This document shows, one piece after another, positions 1 to 5,926 of a DNA stretch of 9,257 nucleotides. Source of the DNA: JBBIJH01 sp037446075 (GTDB lineage Bacteria > Bacteroidota > Ignavibacteria > UBA10030 > JAHEZR01); the NCBI GenBank assembly GCA_037446075.1, contig JBBIJH010000103.1:1-9257 (forward strand), given 5' to 3'. Position 1 is the first letter of the stretch, and every line of letters starts with the position of its first letter. A model generated the notes under the pieces. It saw only the letters and a program-made list of their open reading frames with translations, was not told the DNA's origin and searched no databases. The position numbers and the translations under genes were made by a program.

Positions 1-195
1 ACCACCGGTGCTCCTGACGATGACAGTTGGTTGAGGAACCGAATCTATCGGGAAGTTTTCTCCAGCATTCCTGGCTATGAAGAGTTTTACAGGGCCATTA
101 ACTTGCAAAACCGTTGGGCGTATATGACCGCAACGGGAAATGACATCTACGGTTCTCCACGTCGGATCAGATTAGGATTCAGAATCGAGAAGTGA
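1..195 (+). CDS. C-terminal end of an outer-membrane beta-barrel protein, probably TonB-dependent receptor (partial)
   Basis: The first 64 codons in frame 1 are open from the window edge to a TGA at 193-195, so the gene starts upstream of the window. The encoded tail contains the segment NRWAYMTATGNDIYGSPRRI followed by a short amphipathic stretch, RLGFRIEK. A GSPRRIRLG-type ending with alternating hydrophobic and polar residues is typical of the last strand of TonB-dependent receptors with a carboxypeptidase-regulatory-like N-terminus in Bacteroidota-related bacteria. The final residue is Lys, not the usual Phe, Tyr or Trp; the nearest aromatic residue is the Phe four places from the end. 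The next gene starts 10 bp downstream, which suggests one transcript and a functional link with that secreted protein. The assignment rests only on this tail, so another barrel type is possible. Confidence 0.6.
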   Translation, partial: TTGAPDDDSWLRNRIYREVFSSIPGYEEFYRAINLQNRWAYMTATGNDIYGSPRRIRLGFRIEK

Positions 196-205
196 GGGTT
201 CTGTC

Positions 206-2974
206 ATGAGATGTTCGAAATACCTTCTCGTAGCTGTGACGGCCCTGCTGCAATTGTCTCAAAGCCAGCAGAAAGGCGAGCGAGTGAAATCCGACAGGTC
301 TCAACCACACGCGGTTGCGGGAGTTCTCGGAAACCCGCAGTACCAGCTCTTGAACATCAACAACATCACCTCCTGGATGCGAGCAGATGGGCAATCGAAT
401 CACGCACCCAGCAAGAGTGAAGGGTCCTATTACCCACGAGGTATGGCCCCTGTAATCTATCAGGATGGAATTGTCTGGGGAGGGAAAGTTTTTCTCGACC
501 GAAACTACACAACTCCTGCACCGGTCCAAGCAATACGAGTTGGCGGCCAGATGTACACCGTCGGAACACGCGCTGGGCATGTGATCGGGTTCGGACCGAC
601 GGCTGTTCCCGCTGACACTTCATCGCCTGAAGTTCGTATCTACCGGATTCGGAGAGACTTCTATCAGGCATATTATGAATTCTCATACGATCTTCGAGTG
701 GATGCGGCGAGCTATTTTGAATTATCAAATTGGTGGGACGCAACAGACGAACAAGTCTATCAGGTCTTCCAGCAATATCAAAGGGATTGGGACGAATGGC
801 CAGTACAGTATGGGGCACCCTATATCGAACGAAACGGAATCCCCGGGTATCAGGCTCCGCCCGTCAGCGCGCTCGCTAACCCACGCGACCTCATCGAGAA
901 AAGATATGATGAACCGGGAATTGCTGGCGCTGATCCGGACTCACCGGCAGACCAAGTGATCTGGACAGTGTATAATGACCTTCATCCGCAAGCAACGCTT
1001 TCGTTCCTAATGTCTGAACCTCTCGGACTTGAAGTCCAGGTGACACTCTGGGCGTACAAGGGATATGATGCGATTGGAAATATCTACTTCAAGAAAGCGA
1101 AGCTCATTAATAAAGGCGGCGTCGATGTCGGTGGAGGAACCATAGGAGCTTTCTGGATTGACAGCATGTTCATCGGTCAATGGTCAGATCCTGATGTGGG
1201 CAACTATGCAGACGACCTCGTAGGGTGCGACACACTGCTAAACATGGGCTTCGCCTACAATAGTAAAGGTGTAGACGATAGATTTCAAAGACTTGGACTC
1301 GCCCCGCCGGCGATCGGATACGATTTGTTACAGGGACCGATTGTTCAGGGAGTGCTAACGGATTCAGCAGTCTTCGATCTAAAGAGAATCCGAGGGAAGA
1401 AAAATCTCCCAATGACTTCCTTTGTTTATCAACTGCCTGGAAACCCGCTGGCTGACCCCATACCGTCGAGACAACCCTGGCTCCAAGTGTGGAGAATGCT
1501 TCGGGGTTATTTGCCTAATTTTCCCGACAGTTTGTACCCCCATCCACCCGGCGTCACGCCCACGAAGTTTCCACTATCAGGAGACCCGGTAGCTAGAAAA
1601 GGCTTCATCGACGGGTTGGGAACCACGTACTCCTTCGAACCCGGTGATCGACGATTGTTGATGAGTTCGGGGCCCTTCACGTTGGCTCCAGGTGATACGC
1701 AGGAAATTCTGATTGCAGCGGTCGCGGGCTTGGGCGCAGATCATGTCTCGAGCATCTCAGCGATGAAGTTCAATGATCGAGCGGCGAAGCGCTCCTTCCG
1801 CGGGTTGTTTGCCATCCCACGACCTCCTGCTTCTCCAAGTGTTCAGGTCGTGGAGCTTGACAGAGAAATCGTGCTCGAGTGGGGTTCGGATCATGACAGA
1901 GTAAGAGAGACGGAAGAGAAGCTCATCGCGGGAGAGTATCGCTTCGAGGGCTATAACGTCTATCAGCTACCCTTTGCCTCTGCCCCGTATCAAGACTGGG
2001 TGAGAATTGCAACGTTCGACGTGAAGAACGATGTCCGATGGATTATCGACGATAAGTTTGATGCAGAGACTGGTCTGATCGTGCCAACGATTGTCCAGCG
2101 CGGCGAAAATACTGGACTGGGGCGATTCATCAAGATCAGCCGGGATTTTGTAGAAAGTCCCTACGGCTACGCGTTTCTTCGTAACGGCCAGGAGTACTAC
2201 TTCGCCGTGACCGCCTACAATTATTCGAGTCAGCCGAATGCTCTCCCACGTTCTCTGGAGTCAGTGGCCCAGGTGCTGACAGTCAAGCCTCGGATGCCGT
2301 TCGGTGTCAGACTGAAATCAGCTCATGGAGATACTCTCCGTGTAACCCATACGCAAGGGAATGGTCGAGGTGCTGTCTATCCGGTCGTGATCAATCCGCT
2401 CGTGGGAACCGGAGATACGTACGAAGTCCGAGTCGATACTTCTGGTGGATCTGTCACCTGGTATGCGCGGAATGTGAGCGCAGGAAAATTGATCGTCGCG
2501 GGCCAAGCGAATTTCTCAGGTGGGAGCGAATACCCGATCGTGGAGGGCGGCATCCTCCTTGCGGTCGTCTCTCAACCGCTTCAACTGACGATGGCAGATG
2601 TGTTTGTCTATACCATACCCGCGCCCGAGAGCAGTCCAGACATCACGAAGGAAAGTGCCCGAAGGGTCGGCGTCTTTCCCAATCCTTACATTGCTGGTCG
2701 CTCTCAGGAGACGGTGAACTGGCAACACTTCGTCACGTTCAACAATCTGCCGCCACGGGTCACAATCCGAATTTACAATCTCGCCGGACATCTTGTTCGA
2801 ACGCTTCAAAAAGACAACCCTTCACAATTCTTGGAATGGGACCTCACGAACGAGAACAACTGGCAGGTCGCCAGCGGCATGTACATCTGCTATGTCGAGA
2901 TGCCGGAGATTAACGAGGTGAAGATATTAAAGCTCGCCGTCATTCAACCTCAATCGTTCCAACCTCAATATTAG
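206..2974 (+). CDS. Large exported protein with fibronectin-III-like region and C-terminal T9SS sorting/FlgD-Ig-like domain
   Basis: This 922-residue protein starts with a signal peptide: basic MRCSK, hydrophobic core at residues 6-17, probable cleavage near residue 20. Residues ~30-530 form a region rich in aromatic and acidic residues, with YIERNGIPGYQ near 206, PADQVIWTVYND near 245 and DDLVGCD near 335. I recognise this region as a recurring uncharacterised family of FCB bacteria, but I know no function for it. Residues ~538-680 look like a fibronectin-III-type beta sandwich (VLEWGSD, EGYNVYQ, YYFAVTAYNYS). Residues ~822-915 (FPNPYIAG, IRIYNLAGHLVRTL, SGMYICYVE, KILKLAVI) match the C-terminal FlgD-Ig-like/type IX secretion sorting domain, so the protein is probably sent across the outer membrane and kept at the surface or released. 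The ATG lies 10 bp after the preceding receptor gene, with a weak GAGGG ribosome site at 194-198. It probably works with that receptor; the substrate is unknown. No catalytic motif was identified. Confidence 0.82.
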   Translation: MRCSKYLLVAVTALLQLSQSQQKGERVKSDRSQPHAVAGVLGNPQYQLLNINNITSWMRADGQSNHAPSKSEGSYYPRGMAPVIYQDGIVWGGKVFLDRNYTTPAPVQAIRVGGQMYTVGTRAGHVIGFGPTAVPADTSSPEVRIYRIRRDFYQAYYEFSYDLRVDAASYFELSNWWDATDEQVYQVFQQYQRDWDEWPVQYGAPYIERNGIPGYQAPPVSALANPRDLIEKRYDEPGIAGADPDSPADQVIWTVYNDLHPQATLSFLMSEPLGLEVQVTLWAYKGYDAIGNIYFKKAKLINKGGVDVGGGTIGAFWIDSMFIGQWSDPDVGNYADDLVGCDTLLNMGFAYNSKGVDDRFQRLGLAPPAIGYDLLQGPIVQGVLTDSAVFDLKRIRGKKNLPMTSFVYQLPGNPLADPIPSRQPWLQVWRMLRGYLPNFPDSLYPHPPGVTPTKFPLSGDPVARKGFIDGLGTTYSFEPGDRRLLMSSGPFTLAPGDTQEILIAAVAGLGADHVSSISAMKFNDRAAKRSFRGLFAIPRPPASPSVQVVELDREIVLEWGSDHDRVRETEEKLIAGEYRFEGYNVYQLPFASAPYQDWVRIATFDVKNDVRWIIDDKFDAETGLIVPTIVQRGENTGLGRFIKISRDFVESPYGYAFLRNGQEYYFAVTAYNYSSQPNALPRSLESVAQVLTVKPRMPFGVRLKSAHGDTLRVTHTQGNGRGAVYPVVINPLVGTGDTYEVRVDTSGGSVTWYARNVSAGKLIVAGQANFSGGSEYPIVEGGILLAVVSQPLQLTMADVFVYTIPAPESSPDITKESARRVGVFPNPYIAGRSQETVNWQHFVTFNNLPPRVTIRIYNLAGHLVRTLQKDNPSQFLEWDLTNENNWQVASGMYICYVEMPEINEVKILKLAVIQPQSFQPQY

Positions 2975-3114
2975 TCGATCTCTTCTTCGCTTCATGATCC
3001 AGCGTTTCCGAATCTTCATTGCTTCTTACCACAAAAATCGCCAAATTTGATCGGCGAGCACTCCTCGTCTCATCGCTACAAATTCTTGATTCTACGTTCT
3101 TAAGTTTTTCAGCC

Positions 3115-3140
3115 CTTTCATCCGCTCAGCGGCAGGAAAG
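3115..3140 (+). promoter_or_regulatory. Hairpin overlapping the ribosome binding site of the 161-aa membrane protein
   Basis: CTTTC (3115-3119) can pair with GAAAG (3136-3140), enclosing CCGC (3122-3125) paired with GCGG (3129-3132) around a TCA loop. The GAAAG arm is part of the Shine-Dalgarno sequence AGGAAAG (3134-3140), which sits 8 bp before the ATG at 3149. Folding would hide the ribosome site. The stem is short and interrupted by an AT/CAG internal loop, so it could be chance. Confidence 0.3.
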
Positions 3141-3148
3141 AACAGACG

Positions 3149-3634
3149 ATGGAACAAGCCACTTTCTTGGGTCAATTAGTTTTTCTCTTTCATTTGATCG
3201 GATTCGGGATGATTGTAACCCTTCTACTTTCGGGACCGATCCTGGAGAGGAAATTCAAGAGAGCCCAGACACTCGAAGCGAAGCTCGCACTCCAGAAGGC
3301 ACTAAAGAGTGTGGGACTGTTATATCCGATGGCGGTCATCCTCCTCCTCCTCACGGGCATGGGAAACATGTACTACCGCGAACTTGGACTGTTCAAGGCC
3401 GGGTGGCTGACGGCGAAGATCATCTTCTTCGCGATCTTAGTGGTCAACGGAGCGATGGCAGGTGCCCGTGCAGGCAAACGTGGCAGACTGATCGAGCAGC
3501 TTGCACGTGGAGAAACGCCGCCAAAGGCACTCTCCGAAATGCAGCACTACAACAAGCAGCAGTCCATCTTCTACGTGACTCAGACAGTCCTTGTCCTGAT
3601 TGTTCTTGCTCTCGCCGTCTTCAAACCAGAATGA
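3149..3634 (+). CDS. Small integral membrane protein with four predicted transmembrane helices
   Basis: This 161-residue protein has hydrophobic segments at about residues 6-28, 52-72, 84-105 and 140-158, with positively charged loops (ERKFKRA after helix 1; GARAGKRGR after helix 3). It is therefore an inner-membrane protein with four helices, and these charged loops are probably cytoplasmic. His15 lies inside helix 1, in FLFHLIGFG, a pattern seen in small predicted membrane families such as DUF2269 and in CopD/cytochrome-like proteins. No complete haem- or metal-binding set is evident, so I do not assign a function. The start is supported by AGGAAAG at 3134-3140, 8 bp upstream. A 174-bp gap with no confident promoter separates it from the upstream gene, and 63 bp separate it from the SDR-like gene downstream, with which it may form an operon. 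Confidence 0.8.
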   Translation: MEQATFLGQLVFLFHLIGFGMIVTLLLSGPILERKFKRAQTLEAKLALQKALKSVGLLYPMAVILLLLTGMGNMYYRELGLFKAGWLTAKIIFFAILVVNGAMAGARAGKRGRLIEQLARGETPPKALSEMQHYNKQQSIFYVTQTVLVLIVLALAVFKPE

Positions 3635-3644
3635 CCAGGCTTTT

Positions 3645-3669
3645 CGTCAAGAACCAAACTGTTCTGACG
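3645..3669 (+). terminator. Bulged hairpin between the membrane protein and the SDR-like gene; possible weak terminator or processing site
   Basis: CGTC (3645-3648) and AGAAC (3650-3654) pair with GTTCT (3661-3665) and GACG (3666-3669), giving a nine-pair stem with one bulged A and a six-base loop, CAAACT. It begins 10 bp after the stop codon. No T-run follows (the sequence continues TTGAAAATAAA), so a classical intrinsic terminator is unlikely. It could be partial attenuation or an RNA-processing or stability element that sets different expression of the two flanking genes. Confidence 0.35.
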
Positions 3670-3697
3670 TTGAAAATAAAGATCGAGCAAAGGCACC

Positions 3698-5413
3698 ATG
3701 GAAATCGAAGGTAAGATTGTTCTTGTCCTGGGGGGTTGGGGATTAGTAGGCTCGGCTGTGTGCCGAAGAATCATGGGTGAAGATCCGGGACGCCTTGTGG
3801 TTACTTCCCTCTTCCGAAGCGAGGCAGAAGAAATTACCGGCGCTCTCCGACGGGAATACCCACGACTGCGGAAAGACTTCTTCATCCCGTGGTGGGGAAA
3901 CATCTTCGTGCGCCATGAGCTGAAGGACTTGAGCCGAGAGGAAATCCTCCGCCAACCGCACTTGCGTGCCATGCTTCTGGAGGACACTCTCGAGGAATTG
4001 TCAGAGGAAGTACTCAAGCGTTCCGCGATCTACCAGCTTCTCATCAAGTTCAGGCCTGATATCATTGTCGACTGCATCAATTCCGCAACTGCGATTGCAT
4101 ACCAGGATGTTTTTCAGAGTGCCAGACAAGTGATGGCTCACCTGAGAGATCGACGGTTGAGTGATCAGCTCACCGAATCAACCGAGAGGCTTCTCTGTAC
4201 GCTCTACACACCCCAGCTGATCCGTCATGTGCAACTGCTGTACCGATCGATGGCGGCCGCTCGGACGAAAATCTATGTCAAAATCGGAACGAGCGGCACA
4301 GGAGGAATGGGTTTGAACATCCCCTATACACACAGTGAGGAGAGACCGTCCTCCGTTCTTTTGAGTAAGTCTGCAGTGGCAGGTGCACACACACTCCTTC
4401 TTTTCCTCATGGCAAGAACTCCCGATGCACCGATTACGAAGGAGATCAAACCAACAGCAGCAATCGCGTGGAAGAGAATCGGCTACGGAGAGATTCGGAA
4501 GCGTGGAAGACCGATTCCTCTCTATGATTGTTCCCCCGAGAATGGAGTCACGCTAAAAGGCAAGTTGAAACTTCGATTCTCACCCGAAGAGAGAGAGCGA
4601 CCATGGAAAGAGTTGGGGAAAACTCTGAAGTCGGTTTATATCGATACGGGCGAGAACGGCATCTTCTCGCGCGGAGAGTTCGAAGCGATCTCAACACCGG
4701 GTCAGATGGAGTATGTCACGCCTGAAGAGATCGCTGAGGATGTTGTCATCGAGATCAAGGGAGGAAGTACCGGGCACGATATCATCAACGCGCTGGACAA
4801 CGCAACCCTCGAACCTACCTATAGGGCGGGTTTTCTTTTTGAGAGTGCCCTGAAGCGAATGAATGAACTCGAGAAAAGACATGGTGTCTCGAGCGTTGCG
4901 TTCGAGATTCTCGGTCCACCTCGCCTCTCCAAACTTCTCTACGAGGCGCACCTCTTGCGCCTTGCCTGTGGAGACATGGAAACGGTGCTGAAGACTCCAG
5001 CAGATTCCCTCTCCGAGAAACTTGAAGGGATCATTATTCGGAACCGCACGTTGCGGACTCAGATCATCTCGATCGGAATACCGATACTTCTTCCAGACGG
5101 GAAGACTCTGCTTCGTGGAGAAGAGATCAAGATCCCCCCATACCGAGAAAGGAATGAACTTGACGTTACTCCCTCTTTCATTGATCAGTGGGCTCACGAC
5201 GGTTGGGTGGACCTACGGAAGAGGAACATGGAACTGTGGCGTTCTCGGATTCAGAGAATCATCCGCGACACGGAAGCGATTCCGACGGACGAGACGAGTT
5301 CGAGGTTCCTGCGCACGGAAGAGTACTGGCGAGGATTCCGCGAAATTGAACCCGGAAAGATTGTAGGCTGGATCTTTACAGAAGAAGAACGGGGGATGAG
5401 GATGAAGGCGTAA
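3698..5413 (+). CDS. Atypical SDR/epimerase-like Rossmann protein with large uncharacterised C-terminal region
   Basis: This 571-residue cytosolic protein begins with a beta strand and the dinucleotide-binding loop GGWGLVG (residues 12-18), fitting the GxxGxxG motif of extended or atypical short-chain dehydrogenases. Further SDR-like landmarks are DIIVDCINSATA (121-132) in the place of the fourth strand, and KIYVKIGTSGTGG (191-203) in the place of the fifth strand and its Ser/Thr. VLLSKSAVAGAHTLLLFL (220-237) matches the helix that normally carries YxxxK. Lys224 is present, but the aligned Tyr position is Val220, so ordinary dehydrogenase chemistry is doubtful unless another residue such as Tyr210 substitutes. 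Residues ~300-571 are soluble and match no domain I recognise, making the protein about 250 residues longer than a usual extended SDR. The ribosome site is weak (AAAGG at 3689-3693). It may bind NAD(P) and act on a sugar, lipid or polyketide-like substrate; this is inference. Confidence 0.75.
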   Translation: MEIEGKIVLVLGGWGLVGSAVCRRIMGEDPGRLVVTSLFRSEAEEITGALRREYPRLRKDFFIPWWGNIFVRHELKDLSREEILRQPHLRAMLLEDTLEELSEEVLKRSAIYQLLIKFRPDIIVDCINSATAIAYQDVFQSARQVMAHLRDRRLSDQLTESTERLLCTLYTPQLIRHVQLLYRSMAAARTKIYVKIGTSGTGGMGLNIPYTHSEERPSSVLLSKSAVAGAHTLLLFLMARTPDAPITKEIKPTAAIAWKRIGYGEIRKRGRPIPLYDCSPENGVTLKGKLKLRFSPEERERPWKELGKTLKSVYIDTGENGIFSRGEFEAISTPGQMEYVTPEEIAEDVVIEIKGGSTGHDIINALDNATLEPTYRAGFLFESALKRMNELEKRHGVSSVAFEILGPPRLSKLLYEAHLLRLACGDMETVLKTPADSLSEKLEGIIIRNRTLRTQIISIGIPILLPDGKTLLRGEEIKIPPYRERNELDVTPSFIDQWAHDGWVDLRKRNMELWRSRIQRIIRDTEAIPTDETSSRFLRTEEYWRGFREIEPGKIVGWIFTEEERGMRMKA

Positions 5414-5417
5414 GGGT

Positions 5418-5450
5418 GCCCAACCTCCATCAAATTCAATGGGTTCGGGC
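5418..5450 (+). terminator. Weak candidate terminator hairpin after the SDR-like gene
   Basis: GCCC (5418-5421) and AACC (5422-5425) pair with GGTT (5442-5445) and GGGC (5447-5450), leaving one bulged C and a 16-base loop. It begins within a few bases of the stop codon at 5413. No T-run follows and the loop is large, so it is a poor intrinsic terminator. Confidence 0.2.
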
Positions 5451-5488
5451 GTTGAAGCGACAGCTTGGCAAACCGCGGAAGATTCGGC

Positions 5489-5608
5489 ATGAATGACCTT
5501 GAAAAACTTGACTTTTTGAAGTCGCAGATTTATATTCCTGTCGAAACAGGTCGCGAAGGCCAGTGTGAGGTAAAACCTTGGGAGGAAGCTGATCGTCCGA
5601 CAGATTGA
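5489..5608 (+). CDS. Possible 39-residue small ORF in the susC upstream region
   Basis: An ATG at 5489 opens 39 codons, ending at TGA 5606-5608. A plausible Shine-Dalgarno sequence, GGAAG (5477-5481), lies 7 bp upstream, unusually good for a chance ORF. The peptide starts MNDLEKLDFLKSQIYIP and is acidic overall, with no signal peptide, membrane segment or recognised domain. Against it, the best promoter in the region (5508-5536) lies inside the ORF, so a transcript from that promoter would lack the start codon. The peptide would need read-through from upstream or another promoter. It could also be a gene remnant or chance. Confidence 0.2.
   Translation: MNDLEKLDFLKSQIYIPVETGREGQCEVKPWEEADRPTD
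5508..5536 (+). promoter_or_regulatory. Near-consensus sigma-70-type promoter for susC-susD
   Basis: TTGACT (5508-5513) matches five of six bases of the -35 consensus and TATATT (5531-5536) matches five of six bases of the -10 consensus, with the optimal 17-bp spacer. The predicted start is near 5543, about 380 bp before the susC ATG at 5927. The typical Bacteroidota TTTG/TAnnTTTG arrangement is not evident, so use by the host's main sigma factor is an inference. Confidence 0.5.
5537..5550. promoter_or_regulatory. Palindrome at the predicted transcription start (possible operator)
   Basis: CCTGT (5537-5541) and ACAGG (5546-5550) form a perfect inverted repeat around CGAA. It begins directly after the -10 hexamer and covers the predicted start point, where a bound repressor would block initiation. 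It could instead form a short hairpin at the 5' end of the mRNA. No regulator gene is in the window. Confidence 0.3.
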
Positions 5609-5655
5609 TACGCCTGCTGTACTCAAATCCGATCGTTTCTCTACCACGCATAGCG

Positions 5656-5691
5656 ATTCTTTAGTCAGATCCTCTGCTGAACTAAAGCAAT
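5656..5691 (+). promoter_or_regulatory. Stable bulged hairpin in the susC leader
   Basis: ATT (5656-5658), CTTTAGT (5659-5665) and CAG (5666-5668) pair with CTG (5677-5679), ACTAAAG (5681-5687) and AAT (5689-5691). The result is a stem of about 13 pairs with two single-base bulges (A5680, C5688) and an eight-base loop. It lies about 115 nt after the predicted transcription start. The following sequence, TGTGACCGGTTTCC, has no proper T-run, so a regulatory or protein-binding structure is at least as likely as a terminator. Confidence 0.4.
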
Positions 5692-5917
5692 TGTGACCGG
5701 TTTCCTGATTGGGGTGTGGCGTGCTTCCTCTGTCTTCACTCCGAATCAAGAATAGAAATAGAAACCCACCCCGGAGTACCGAGCCATGTGCATTCTTCTA
5801 CGATCACCGCCTACTCTCATCTGGCCTGTCAGCAGCCCACTGGCCGGAGCGAATCATTTTCCACCAAACTGAACAATGGGCTGGCAAATCCATTCCAAAA
5901 CCTTTCAACGTTTAAGC

Positions 5918-5922
5918 GGAGG
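5918..5922 (+). promoter_or_regulatory. Ribosome binding site that fixes the susC start
   Basis: GGAGG lies 4 bp before the ATG at 5927, within AAGCGGAGGACAC. It supports 5927 over the in-frame ATG at 5876, which has no comparable site and would put 17 non-signal-like residues before a normal signal peptide. Confidence 0.75.
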
Positions 5923-5926
5923 ACAC

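Larger units (their letters stand above)
5414..5926 (+). other. 513-bp intergenic region and long leader upstream of susC
   Basis: No convincing protein-coding gene fills this stretch. It holds a weak hairpin just after the preceding stop codon, a near-consensus promoter at 5508-5536, a palindrome at the predicted transcription start, a strong bulged hairpin at 5656-5691, a small AATGG/CCATT inverted repeat (5875-5879 with 5890-5894), and the susC ribosome site. If the promoter is used, the susC mRNA would have an untranslated leader of roughly 380 nt. That length leaves room for post-transcriptional control. I recognise no known riboswitch and see no anti-sigma or sensor gene. Confidence 0.6.

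Noticed and set aside
3038..3057. TCGCC/GGCGA inverted repeat between the secreted protein and the membrane protein genes
   Set aside because: The stem is only five pairs with a ten-base loop and no T-run, so it is not distinguishable from chance.
2975..3148. Possible promoter for the membrane protein gene (TTGATC at 3047, TACAAA at 3077)
   Set aside because: The spacing is 24 bp, far from the optimal 17 bp, and no better pair of elements was found.
3019..3714. 231-codon + strand ORF starting at TTG
   Set aside because: It overlaps the whole 161-residue membrane protein gene in another frame, lacks a ribosome site, and its translation is disordered and Pro/His-rich (GHPPPPHGHGK), as expected for a shadow frame.
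206..5413. Search for a defence, toxin-antitoxin or mobile system
   Set aside because: No nuclease, transposase, integrase, toxin-like motif, terminal inverted repeats or CRISPR-like repeats could be identified in any reading frame.
5213..5749. 178-codon - strand ORF across the end of the SDR-like gene and the intergenic region
   Set aside because: Half of it is antisense to a real gene, and the product has no recognisable domain or ordered hydrophobic pattern.
5711..5772. GGGGTG/CACCCC complementary pair in the susC leader
   Set aside because: The arms are only six bases and about 50 bases apart; without folding analysis this is not supportable.
5876..5926. Upstream in-frame ATG for susC, adding 17 residues
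   Set aside because: The extension MGWQIHSKTF... precedes a normal signal peptide and has no ribosome site; GGAGG at 5918-5922 supports the ATG at 5927.
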